From: Leuconostoc pseudomesenteroides KCTC 3652
Lineage (GTDB): Bacteria; Bacillota; Bacilli; Lactobacillales; Lactobacillaceae
Length of the DNA stretch: 64,000 nt
Assembly: GCF_014634745.1 (NCBI RefSeq)
Contig: NZ_BMBP01000001.1
Span: forward strand, 310,001 to 374,000
Reading direction: 5' to 3'
Position 1 is the stretch's first letter; each line of letters starts with the position of its first letter. The position numbers were made by a program, and so were the translations under genes. Under the pieces are notes generated by a model. It did not search any database. It was not told where the DNA came from and was given only the letters and a program-made list of their open reading frames with translations. Of this stretch, positions 19,361-27,295 are shown one piece after another.

Positions 19361-20743
19361 TTAAGCGAAAATAGTTGTCATAATCAAAATGACAATCAAA
19401 CCTGTCACTGAAATAATTGTTTCTAGCACTGTCCAAATTTGGAACGTTTGCTTGACACTCAAGTCAAAGAATTCTTTAAAAATCCAGAAACCAGCATCAT
19501 TGACGTGTGATGCAATCAATGAACCGGCACCAATTGCTAAGGCAACAAATACTGGTAGTAATGTATTACCTGGATTAGAAGCCAAAATACCTGTCACGAT
19601 ACCAGCAGCAGTCATACCAGCAACGGTTGCTGAACCAACTGAGACACGCAATACGGCAGCAACAGCCCAAGCAAATAGCACAACAGCGATTGGGCTCATT
19701 GAACCGCCCGCTTGGAATGTTGTAGCAATTTTGTCAGATAAACCAGACGTAACCAGCACGCCACGCAAAGCACCACCACCACCAACAATTAACAGAATAC
19801 CTGCGACAGCAGACATGCCTTCATTTAGTGATTTTCCTACTTCAGTCATTGACTTTTGCTGCCAAATACCCATTGTAAAGATAGCAAATACCAAAGCAAT
19901 TGTCATAGCAACCGCAGGATTAGCAGCAAATTCAACCACTTGGTCAACCATTGTTGGATTTTTAGGAGTAACACCACCAGTGTATATTAGCTTATACACG
20001 GTAGCGATAATCATAAATATTAGTGGAAATACAGAAGTCAAAACTGACAAGCCAAAGTTTGGTGTTGCTTTGAGATCATATTCTTTAACTGGTCCTACCG
20101 CTTCTATTTCAGTTTTAAATTGGAAAGCATCGGGCGCATATTTTTGAGCCAGTTTAGTAAACATTGGCCCAGCAACCACCGCAGTAATCACTGACACGAC
20201 CAAACCAAAGATCAACATCATACCAATATTAGCACCCAAAGCTGAGGCAACAGCAGTTGGTGCTGGCTGTGGTGGTAAGAAACCTTGGGCAGAACTCAAA
20301 GCAGCAGTCATTGAAACACCTAAATAAAGTAATGGCACGCCAGCTTCAATAGCAACTGCGAACACAATTGGTATCAAAAGGACCATACCAACACCAAAAA
20401 TCATTGAAATACCAATGATGAATGAAGCAATCAAAACAGCCCACTGCAAGCGTTTTACACCAAACCAATCAATTAATGTTTTGGCAATGCGATATGAACC
20501 ACCTGCGTCGGCCACCAAACGACCAATCATTCCACCAAAGATGAAAATAACTGAGTTGGGACCAAGAATATTTCCGACACCTTGTGCACCAAGGACAGCG
20601 TCCGGAATTTGCATTGGCTTCATGCCAAGCAACAGCGCTAAAATAAACGCAGTAATAATTAGTGATACGAATGTGTTTAATTTTAATTTTGCAATCAACA
20701 ATAACAAAATTAAAATGGACACGATCAACATGACGAATTCCAT
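19361..20743 (-). CDS. gntP: Gluconate permease, GntP family
   Basis: Proton-coupled gluconate importer of about 460 residues, with some 12 membrane helices: KLKLNTFVSLIITAFILALLLGM, FIFGGMIGRLVADAGGSYRIAKTL, FLPPQPAPTAVASALGANIG, SVGSATVAGMTAAGI and SHVNDAGFWIFKEFF. The last two are typical GntP-family stretches. The start at 20743 (MEFVM) was taken as the first residue of the membrane domain; the only good ribosome-binding site, AAGGAG, is about 33 bases upstream and separated by a hairpin (see the separate entry). It lies downstream of gntK, and substrate assignment rests on that pairing. Confidence 0.93.
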   Translation of the reverse strand: MEFVMLIVSILILLLLIAKLKLNTFVSLIITAFILALLLGMKPMQIPDAVLGAQGVGNILGPNSVIFIFGGMIGRLVADAGGSYRIAKTLIDWFGVKRLQWAVLIASFIIGISMIFGVGMVLLIPIVFAVAIEAGVPLLYLGVSMTAALSSAQGFLPPQPAPTAVASALGANIGMMLIFGLVVSVITAVVAGPMFTKLAQKYAPDAFQFKTEIEAVGPVKEYDLKATPNFGLSVLTSVFPLIFMIIATVYKLIYTGGVTPKNPTMVDQVVEFAANPAVAMTIALVFAIFTMGIWQQKSMTEVGKSLNEGMSAVAGILLIVGGGGALRGVLVTSGLSDKIATTFQAGGSMSPIAVVLFAWAVAAVLRVSVGSATVAGMTAAGIVTGILASNPGNTLLPVFVALAIGAGSLIASHVNDAGFWIFKEFFDLSVKQTFQIWTVLETIISVTGLIVILIMTTIFA

Positions 20744-20754
20744 GTGTACATATA

Positions 20755-20774
20755 GGCGACTTAAAAACCGCCTT
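20755..20774 (-). promoter_or_regulatory. Hairpin between ribosome-binding site and gntP start
   Basis: Minus-strand AGGCGGTT-ttta-AGTCGCCT forms an 8 bp hairpin (two G-T pairs). Folding removes 20 bases between AAGGAG and the ATG at 20743, bringing the effective spacing near 13. It may be a translational control element. Confidence 0.45.
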
Positions 20775-20849
20775 CTCCTTTTATGGTTATCAGTAAAAGC
20801 TAATACGGACAACAACATTTAACCGTACTTAAATATTTTGATTAGCTGT

Positions 20850-22388
20850 TTACTTAGAATGTTTTCTTTGATAATTAGCAATGTTTTCATATTCTGTCTG
20901 CAATTGACGTGACAATCTGATGAAAATCGGTGCTAATTCTCGATAAGCCTCGAAATTTTCCGGATCTGGTTGGTAAGTATTAGAAGCCCCAACATACTTT
21001 TCAATTTCGTACAAATCGTCAATCTTACCAAGCGCTTTTTGAGCAACAATTACTGCTGCTAATGATCCTGATTCAAATGCCTCTGGTACAGTTACTGGTT
21101 GTTCGAAGATATCAGCGAACATTTGACGCCACAGTGGCGAACGAGCAAAACCACCAGTGGCTTGAATTGACTTCAGTCCACCAACAACCTCTTCCAAAGC
21201 CAGACTAACCATGTATACGTTGAAAGTAATACCTTCTAACACTGATCGTAGCATGTGCGCACGTGTGTGTGAATGATTGAGTCCAAAGAACGAACCACGA
21301 GCATTGGCATCCCAAATTGGTGCACGTTCGCCACCTAAGTATGGATGGAAAATCAATCCTTCTGATCCAGCTGGAATGCGCGAAGCAATTTCAGTCATCA
21401 AATCATACGCGTCTTCTCCTAGCAAAGCAGCAGTCGATTTTTCAGCGTCAAACATGTTATCGCGTGCCCAACGGAATACATCGCCACCATTATTAACAGG
21501 ACCGCCAACGACCCAATGATCCTTATCTAAAGCGTACGTAAAAGTACGACCTTTAGGATCAATCACTGGCTCATCAGCAACGACGCGAATAGCACCAGAT
21601 GTACCAATGGTAATAGCTGCAACACCTGGTTTAACAGCATTAACACCCAAGTTTGATAATGGCCCATCGCCAGCACCATAAACAAACGGTGTGTCTACTG
21701 GAATACCAATCACCGCGGCATATTCAGCGACCATATTTGTTTCATATTCGTATGGCTCAACCGGTTGTGGCAACTGCGATTTTGTGACACCAGTCACTGC
21801 AAGTGCCTGTTCATCCCAATCAAGATTGAAAATATTAAACAATCCCGTTCCGGAAGCAATCGAAATATCCATTTTATTGCTACCAAACAAGCGGTGGAAC
21901 AAATACTCCTTGATGCCTAAATAATGCGCGGCATTTTCATAAACATCATGGTGTTCTTCTTTTAGCCACAATAACTTTGACAAAGGTGCCATTGGATGAA
22001 TCGGCGTCCCTGTCTTTTTATAAATTTGAGCACCTAAACCATTAGATTTCAGTTCTTCTGTATACTTAACTGCTCGTGTATCAGCCCACGTAATAACGCG
22101 TGTCAGTGGTTTCCAGTTTTTGTCAAAAGCAATCAAAGAATGCATCGCTGAACTGAATGAAACGGCGGCAATTTTGTCACCTTCCTTTAAATCAGCAGCG
22201 CGCACGACATCAGTTAATGCTTCAATTAGGGCATCAAAAATTTCATTTAGGTCTTCTTCCGCCATATCCGGTACATCACGATACAATGGATAACCTTTAT
22301 TAGCACTGGTTACAACCTGATTTTTATCGTCAAACAAAACTGCTTTAGTTGACGTTGTGCCTAAATCGACACCAATCATATATTCCAT
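20850..22388 (-). CDS. gntK: Gluconokinase, FGGY family
   Basis: Phosphorylates gluconate to 6-phosphogluconate. 512 residues with the FGGY fold: N-terminal MIGVDLGTTSTKAVLFD phosphate-binding loop, VITWADTRA, GAGDGPLSNLGVNAVKPG, IGTSGAIR, FHPYLGGERAPIWDANARGSF and GLKSIQATGGFARSPLWRQM. GAGG lies 7 bases before the start. It sits between gnd and gntP, so gluconate is imported, phosphorylated and decarboxylated by consecutive genes. Confidence 0.94.
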   Translation of the reverse strand: MEYMIGVDLGTTSTKAVLFDDKNQVVTSANKGYPLYRDVPDMAEEDLNEIFDALIEALTDVVRAADLKEGDKIAAVSFSSAMHSLIAFDKNWKPLTRVITWADTRAVKYTEELKSNGLGAQIYKKTGTPIHPMAPLSKLLWLKEEHHDVYENAAHYLGIKEYLFHRLFGSNKMDISIASGTGLFNIFNLDWDEQALAVTGVTKSQLPQPVEPYEYETNMVAEYAAVIGIPVDTPFVYGAGDGPLSNLGVNAVKPGVAAITIGTSGAIRVVADEPVIDPKGRTFTYALDKDHWVVGGPVNNGGDVFRWARDNMFDAEKSTAALLGEDAYDLMTEIASRIPAGSEGLIFHPYLGGERAPIWDANARGSFFGLNHSHTRAHMLRSVLEGITFNVYMVSLALEEVVGGLKSIQATGGFARSPLWRQMFADIFEQPVTVPEAFESGSLAAVIVAQKALGKIDDLYEIEKYVGASNTYQPDPENFEAYRELAPIFIRLSRQLQTEYENIANYQRKHSK

Positions 22389-22418
22389 GTGTTCACCTCA
22401 AATTGCACAATTAATAAT

Positions 22419-22434
22419 TGTTAAACGTTGAACA
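22419..22434. promoter_or_regulatory. 16 bp palindrome upstream of gntK
   Basis: TGTTAAACGTTGAACA, symmetric at 14 of 16 positions, lies 31 bases upstream of the gntK start and downstream of the gnd terminator. It resembles a cre box but has 7 rather than 6 bases on each side of the central CG, so CcpA binding is uncertain. Confidence 0.4.
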
Positions 22435-22454
22435 TTATTGCATTAACACAGAAA

Positions 22455-22475
22455 AAGCTCCCATATTGGGAGCTT
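22455..22475 (-). terminator. Intrinsic terminator after gnd
   Basis: Minus-strand AAGCTCCC-loop-GGGAGCTT followed by TTTCTG, between gnd and gntK. Confidence 0.82.
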
Positions 22476-22502
22476 CTGTCCAAGAAAACGAACAGATTCT
22501 TA

Positions 22503-23411
22503 TTACTTGGCAGCATCCATTGCGTGACCACCGAAGCCATTACGCAAAGCTGAAACAACCTTACCTGTAAACGTGTCATCTTGCAATGAACGGTAACGCA
22601 TTGCCAAAGACAAGTAAATAACTGGTGCTGGAACATCCAAATCCAATGATTCTTGCACTGTCCACTTACCTTCACCTGAAGAATGCATACGACCAGCAAT
22701 AGCATCCAAATGTGGGTCCTTGGCGAATTGCTCTTCAGCCAATTCCATCAACCATGAACGGATAACTGATCCGTGGTTCCACAACTTTGAAACAGCTTCA
22801 TAGTCGTAGTCAAATTGTGAGGCTTCCAATACTTCGAATCCTTCAGCAATTGCTTGCATCATACCGTATTCGATACCGTTGTGAACCATCTTCAAATAAT
22901 GACCTGATCCCAAACGACCTGTATACAAGTAACCATCTTCTTCAGCGATTGACTTGAAAAGTGGTTCAATAACTTTCCATGCTTCGGCGTCATCGCCACC
23001 AATCATGAAGTTACCACCATTACGGGCACCGTTCATACCACCTGAAGTACCGGCATCAAAGAACTTGATACCTGCAGCAGTTGTACGCTTGTTTTGTTCC
23101 AAGTTGTCTTTATAGTTAGAGTTACCACCATCAATAATGATGTCACCCTTGTCCATCTTGGCGATCAATGTATCGATAGTTGAGTTAGTTGGTACGCCTG
23201 CTGGCACCATAACCCAAACAGCCTTAGGAGATGGCAACTTTGACAACATGTCATCGATGTCTGAAGCACCTTCGATTGAAGCAGAGTAGTCAGTTGCTTC
23301 TTTAACGAAGTCAGCATTCAAATCAAACGCTACCACTTCATGACCGTTATCAACGGCGTTTTTAACCAAGTTCAAGCCCATCTTACCAAGGCCGATCATC
23401 GCAAACTTCAT
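22503..23411 (-). CDS. gnd: 6-phosphogluconate dehydrogenase (decarboxylating), short form
   Basis: Oxidises 6-phosphogluconate to ribulose 5-phosphate and CO2, the entry to the phosphoketolase pathway of heterofermenters. 302 residues, the short GndA-type enzyme rather than the 470-residue form. The Rossmann motif is MIGLGKMGLNLV, and strand two ends VVAFDLN; an acidic residue there is usually linked to NAD+ preference, which is inference. The catalytic region SGGMNGARNGGNFMIGG and HYLKMVHNGIEYGMMQ carry the expected lysine and asparagine. GAGG lies 9 bases before the start. Expressed from a strong promoter shared back-to-back with rpiR. Confidence 0.95.
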   Translation of the reverse strand: MKFAMIGLGKMGLNLVKNAVDNGHEVVAFDLNADFVKEATDYSASIEGASDIDDMLSKLPSPKAVWVMVPAGVPTNSTIDTLIAKMDKGDIIIDGGNSNYKDNLEQNKRTTAAGIKFFDAGTSGGMNGARNGGNFMIGGDDAEAWKVIEPLFKSIAEEDGYLYTGRLGSGHYLKMVHNGIEYGMMQAIAEGFEVLEASQFDYDYEAVSKLWNHGSVIRSWLMELAEEQFAKDPHLDAIAGRMHSSGEGKWTVQESLDLDVPAPVIYLSLAMRYRSLQDDTFTGKVVSALRNGFGGHAMDAAK

Positions 23412-23453
23412 GTTTGCATACCTCTTTCTTTTTTGTGTTTTTAGTACACTTTT

Positions 23454-23482
23454 ATTATATGAAAATAATTTACAGTTTGCAA
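23454..23482 (-). promoter_or_regulatory. gnd promoter with operator-like palindrome in the spacer
   Basis: -35 TTGCAA (23477-23482), 17-base spacer, -10 TATAAT (23454-23459) reading leftwards. The first 15 spacer bases, 23460-23474, form TGTAAATTATTTTCA, a 7+1+7 palindrome with one mismatch. Its shape resembles the HexR (RpiR-family) operator TGTAATTAAATTACA, so it is the likely site of the adjacent RpiR regulator. Confidence 0.65.
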
Positions 23483-23489
23483 CCCTTTA

Positions 23490-23518
23490 TTGAAAAATGT
23501 TGTCTCATCTTGTATGAT
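23490..23518 (+). promoter_or_regulatory. rpiR promoter
   Basis: -35 TTGAAA (23490-23495), 17-base spacer, -10 TATGAT (23513-23518), then GGAG at 23528. Its -35 is only 7 bases from the -35 of the divergent gnd promoter, so one regulator could affect both. Confidence 0.6.
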
Positions 23519-23536
23519 TAGTATATCGGAGTACGA

Positions 23537-24394
23537 ATGAATATGGCAAAAAACATCATTACCCAACTCAGGGTACAGCGCAAACAATATAATACGACTG
23601 AACAGAAATTAATTGATTATATTATTCATAATGTTTCACAGGCACAAGAAGCCACGACTCAGGAAATGTCTGATGGTTCTGGTGTTTCAACAGCGACTAT
23701 TTCACGATTTGTCAAAAAAATTGGTTTTGATTCTTTTCGTGATTTTTCGGTTGACCTTGCCCGCATCTCTGTTCAAAAATCGCCTGTTGAATTTTTTGGG
23801 GAAATTGTTGACACAGATGACACCGTTGCCATTGCTCAAAAGGTTTTTCGCGGGGCTGAAAATGCGTTAGCAGCAACTGTCAACAACTTGACAATTGATC
23901 AACTCGAACAAGCCACGCAATGTTTGATTAGTGCACGACGGGTTGGCTTTTTCGGTATCGGCGGATCGTCAATTGTTGCTTTTAACGCCTACCATAAATT
24001 TTTACTAACACCAATTGATGTCATTGCCCATCCTGATTATGACGTTCAATTAATGCAAGCCGTTCGTCTTGATCACACAGATGTCGCTGTTGTCATTTCC
24101 CATTCCGGACGCAACAAAGATACTTTACTAATCGCTCAAAAATTGTCTGAAAACCATGTGAAAATTATTGCCATCACATCTTTTCCAGACTCACCGCTTG
24201 CTAAACTTGCAGATTTAGTGTTGTTATCCCTAGCCGAAGAAGTTAATTTTCGTAGTGAATCAATGAGTTCATTGATAGCTCAAATCACAATTATTGATAC
24301 CCTGTTCACTTTGGTTGGTTCACAGTTATCGGAAGACACACAAAGTGTCGTTGATACGATGCGCGATACAATTGAAGAAACACGTGCACAATAA
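23537..24394 (+). CDS. MurR/RpiR family transcriptional regulator
   Basis: 285-residue regulator with an N-terminal HTH_6 domain (residues 1-80, with ATTQEMSDGSGVSTATISRF as the recognition region) and a C-terminal SIS sugar-phosphate-binding domain (FGIGGSSIVAFNAYHKF, AVVISHSGRNKDTLLIAQKL, IAITSFPDSPLAKLADLVL). Divergent from gnd, with an operator-like palindrome in the gnd promoter; likely effector is 6-phosphogluconate or a related sugar phosphate, an inference from context. The start at 23537 has GGAG 5 bases before it; ATG at 23543 is the alternative. Confidence 0.9.
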   Translation: MNMAKNIITQLRVQRKQYNTTEQKLIDYIIHNVSQAQEATTQEMSDGSGVSTATISRFVKKIGFDSFRDFSVDLARISVQKSPVEFFGEIVDTDDTVAIAQKVFRGAENALAATVNNLTIDQLEQATQCLISARRVGFFGIGGSSIVAFNAYHKFLLTPIDVIAHPDYDVQLMQAVRLDHTDVAVVISHSGRNKDTLLIAQKLSENHVKIIAITSFPDSPLAKLADLVLLSLAEEVNFRSESMSSLIAQITIIDTLFTLVGSQLSEDTQSVVDTMRDTIEETRAQ

Positions 24395-24426
24395 AAAGCG
24401 ACGTTCGTAAATAAACGTCGCTTTTT
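24393..24426. terminator. Bidirectional intrinsic terminator between rpiR and udk
   Basis: 13 bp perfect stem AAAAAGCGACGTT/AACGTCGCTTTTT with an 8-base loop. Serves the converging rpiR and udk transcripts. Confidence 0.9.
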
Positions 24427-25051
24427 ATTGTGTTTTCAACATAGCTAGTATTTGGTTGGTAATCATATCAATAGCAACTTTATTTTGTCCACCCTCTGGC
24501 ACAATAATGTTAGCATAACGCTTGGTTGGCTCAACAAATTGATGATACATTGGCTTCACTGTCGCAAGATATTGTTCAATAACGCCACGAACCGTGCGGC
24601 CACGTTCTTCAATATCTCGTTCCAAACGTCGCAAGAAACGAATATCATCATCAGTGTCAACGTACACTTTCAAATCAAGCAAATCACGAACTCTTTTATC
24701 ATTAAACAATAAAACGCCGTCAACAATAATAACATCAGCTGGCATCACATGAATCACATCACTCGAACGTGTATGTTTCTCATAATCATAGACAGGTTTG
24801 TCAATAGCTTCTCTAGCCAACAAGCGCTCTAAGTCAGCGACAAACAAGTCCGTTTCGAATGAATCAGGGTGATCATAATTCGTTTTGATCCGCTCTTCAA
24901 ATGGCTTTTCAGATTGGTCACGATAGTATGCATCTTGTTGTAATAAAATAGCACTGTTATCAGGTATACGTGCCACTAATTCGCGGCTCACAGTTGTCTT
25001 TCCTGATCCAGAACCACCGGTTACGCCAATGACTAATGGTTTTTGCGCCAT
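24425..25051 (-). CDS. udk: Uridine/cytidine kinase
   Basis: Phosphorylates uridine and cytidine in pyrimidine salvage. 208 residues, the family length, with Walker [15 protein letters not shown] at the start, [24 protein letters not shown] (the nucleoside-binding segment), [12 protein letters not shown] and [14 protein letters not shown]. Its ATG overlaps the last base of the alsD stop, so the two genes are coupled even though their functions are unrelated. Confidence 0.95.
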   Translation of the reverse strand: MAQKPLVIGVTGGSGSGKTTVSRELVARIPDNSAILLQQDAYYRDQSEKPFEERIKTNYDHPDSFETDLFVADLERLLAREAIDKPVYDYEKHTRSSDVIHVMPADVIIVDGVLLFNDKRVRDLLDLKVYVDTDDDIRFLRRLERDIEERGRTVRGVIEQYLATVKPMYHQFVEPTKRYANIIVPEGGQNKVAIDMITNQILAMLKTQ

Positions 25052-25770
25052 TATTTTTTTCCTCCCTCACTTGCCTCAATGCCATCTTGCAATCCGGCCA
25101 TGTCTTGTTTCATTGCTCTAAAATCATGATTATCAATCGGTAAGTGCTGCTCAAATTCATCAAAAATCAATAGACTGCCTACAATATCATCAGCCTCGAA
25201 ATCTAACACATGGCCAGCAAATTGAAGATCATCAGCGAGGAAGTGCAAATGCCAGCCAGCCGCGGTAGCGCCACCGAAGACAGCTGGTGCATAATAACCA
25301 ACGAGCGTGCCTTTAACGTCACGAGTCTCAAACTCCGGTTGGTGCTGCGCAACCGTCAAAAGACTAGGATATGGCTTTGTTTGTTTGGGTGCCACACGAA
25401 CATGGACATGGGTGAAATGGCCATGTAATTTCAAAGCTGAAAAAACGTTGTCAATTTGTTTTTCTGTTAATTGCGATGATAAATTTTGATAAGTCGTTGC
25501 ATTAAACGGCAATGGATAACTATTGTCTGGCTGATCAAAATGAACTGACGCAAAAGGTAATGTCGTTTTCTTGTCGGTAATATGGTTCACCGCGCCGGTA
25601 CTATCTGCTTGGTAAACATCACCATTTAAAATGATTACTTCACCATCCAATCCATCTAGAGTTCCGATGCCCGTATCACCGTGCGTCAGCAATTCACCGA
25701 CCGAAATCGTTCCTGCCATTTGCTTAGCCATTAATTGTGCTAAAGTACCGTGCTGATATACTGTTGTCAT
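25051..25770 (-). CDS. alsD: Alpha-acetolactate decarboxylase
   Basis: Converts 2-acetolactate to acetoin, removing pyruvate-derived carbon and avoiding acid. 239 residues. Characteristic features: [53 protein letters not shown], and the zinc-site histidines in [10 protein letters not shown] and [12 protein letters not shown]. The start at 25770 has GAGG 6 bases upstream; ATG at 25782 is possible. AlsS, its upstream enzyme, is encoded 31 kb away in the same window rather than in the same operon. Confidence 0.94.
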   Translation of the reverse strand: MTTVYQHGTLAQLMAKQMAGTISVGELLTHGDTGIGTLDGLDGEVIILNGDVYQADSTGAVNHITDKKTTLPFASVHFDQPDNSYPLPFNATTYQNLSSQLTEKQIDNVFSALKLHGHFTHVHVRVAPKQTKPYPSLLTVAQHQPEFETRDVKGTLVGYYAPAVFGGATAAGWHLHFLADDLQFAGHVLDFEADDIVGSLLIFDEFEQHLPIDNHDFRAMKQDMAGLQDGIEASEGGKK

Positions 25771-25811
25771 TTTTTGCCTCATTTCTACTAATCCTTATTT
25801 TAAGTGAATAA

Positions 25812-25833
25812 AAAAGGACTGTAAAGCCCTTTT
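25812..25833 (-). terminator. Intrinsic terminator after the MFS gene
   Basis: Minus-strand AAAAGGGCT-loop-AGTCCTTTT followed by TTATT, just past the MFS transporter stop. Confidence 0.8.
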
Positions 25834-25854
25834 ATTATTTTGAACACAATTTAT

Positions 25855-27207
25855 TTAGTTTTTAGTGTGCGGCAATCGCATCGCTAACAAAATACCAATT
25901 ACTGGGACAAAGATAAACCAACCACTTGTCCGACTTAATGCTACACCAATTGCAACAATTTGACTGAAATGGGTAACTAATATCCCAACAATCACAACGC
26001 TTCCTGCTCCAATCACCTGACGCATGGTCGTAATAACCGCTGTGCCATGACTAACAAGTTCTTTTGGCAAAACATTATTTGCCGCAGTCACAGCTGGCAT
26101 CATGATAAAGGCGTTACCCCCTTCAAGTAGAATAGCTGCCACTAGACCAATAAACCAAGATTGCGTCCCTAATTGGTTTAATAAGAAATAACCAATGATC
26201 ATCATTACCATGCCAATGTAGACAAGATTTTTCAATCCTATGCGCGTTAATAAATAACCCGCTCTTGGGTTTAATTGGCTGAGCACAACGGCTGCTGGTA
26301 CCATAAGCAGGCCGGACCATAGTGGCGTGATATGAAAAACGCGCTGATAAAATAGTGGCATCAATACCGTAGCTGTAATCAACCCTGAATAAGATAATCC
26401 TGTCAAAATCATAGCTGGCGCAAAACCACGATACTTAAATACTGATAAATTAAGAAATGGTTGTTGATGACTAATTTGACGTATAACAAAAACCACTAAT
26501 AAAGCGACGCTTATGATAACAATAAGCCACCATGTTATCGTTAATTTCGTATTAGAAATAGTTGACAGACTGTATAGTAACCCACCGAAACCAATTAACG
26601 TTATCGCCGATACCCAATCAAATTTTGAATGATGAATGGTATGCGTATTTTCAATTAGCGGTTGCAAACTCACGATAAGCACAATTAAGGTTACAAGAAA
26701 TAATCCAAATAACGCCCGCCACGAAACATACTGCAAAACAATACCAGAAATAATTGGTCCTACTGCCAGAGCAGATCCCATCACCAAACCAACCACTCCC
26801 ATAGTGATCCCACGATCCGATTTCGCTGTATTTTCAATGATGACACTTTGAAAAGTAGGAAAAAGTGCACCGACAGCTATGCCTTCCAGCAATCGGCCAA
26901 CAATGATACCGGCAAAAGAGGGTGTGAGCATGGCGATCGCTGTGCCAATCACAAATACTGTAACAATACCATTCAACAGTGGCTTCAATAAAATGTTATC
27001 TAGCAACCATGGACTGAGCGGCATCACCAAGGTCATGGCGACCATAAAACCGGTTGTTAACCACTGTACAGTACTTGCATCAACATGAAAACTAGCCATT
27101 AAAATTGGATAAGTCGTTGTCATCGTTGACTGGCTAATTGACATAATAAACGCGATGGCTAACAGCACAGCTGAAAAAGGTGTGAGTTGCCTGATATTTT
27201 TAAACAT
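25855..27207 (-). CDS. MFS transporter, DHA2 (EmrB/QacA-like) drug exporter
   Basis: 450-residue major facilitator protein. The motif MSISQSTMTTTYPILMASFHVDASTVQWLTTGFM at residues 23-56 and GRLLEGIAVGALFPT at about 106 are those of the DHA2 drug:proton antiporters, which usually have 14 helices; helices continue to the C-terminus here. Substrate unknown. Upstream promoter TTGAAA, 17 bases, TAGAAT, and a GGGGG ribosome-binding site. Transcribed alone. Confidence 0.85.
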   Translation of the reverse strand: MFKNIRQLTPFSAVLLAIAFIMSISQSTMTTTYPILMASFHVDASTVQWLTTGFMVAMTLVMPLSPWLLDNILLKPLLNGIVTVFVIGTAIAMLTPSFAGIIVGRLLEGIAVGALFPTFQSVIIENTAKSDRGITMGVVGLVMGSALAVGPIISGIVLQYVSWRALFGLFLVTLIVLIVSLQPLIENTHTIHHSKFDWVSAITLIGFGGLLYSLSTISNTKLTITWWLIVIISVALLVVFVIRQISHQQPFLNLSVFKYRGFAPAMILTGLSYSGLITATVLMPLFYQRVFHITPLWSGLLMVPAAVVLSQLNPRAGYLLTRIGLKNLVYIGMVMMIIGYFLLNQLGTQSWFIGLVAAILLEGGNAFIMMPAVTAANNVLPKELVSHGTAVITTMRQVIGAGSVVIVGILVTHFSQIVAIGVALSRTSGWFIFVPVIGILLAMRLPHTKN

Positions 27208-27275
27208 GAAATCCCCCTAAATACATTATTTATAATCATTCTAATCTTTTACATTATTTTTTTCAAGTTACAAAA

Positions 27276-27295
27276 AAAACATCCCTCGATGTTTT
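27276..27295 (-). terminator. Intrinsic terminator after the acyltransferase gene
   Basis: Minus-strand AAAACATC-gagg-GATGTTTT followed by further T, overlapping the acyltransferase stop codon. Confidence 0.8.

Noticed and set aside
19389-20147. 252-codon plus-strand open frame opposite gntP
   Set aside because: Long only because it is antisense to a membrane protein gene; composition is unlike a protein, and gntP is certain.
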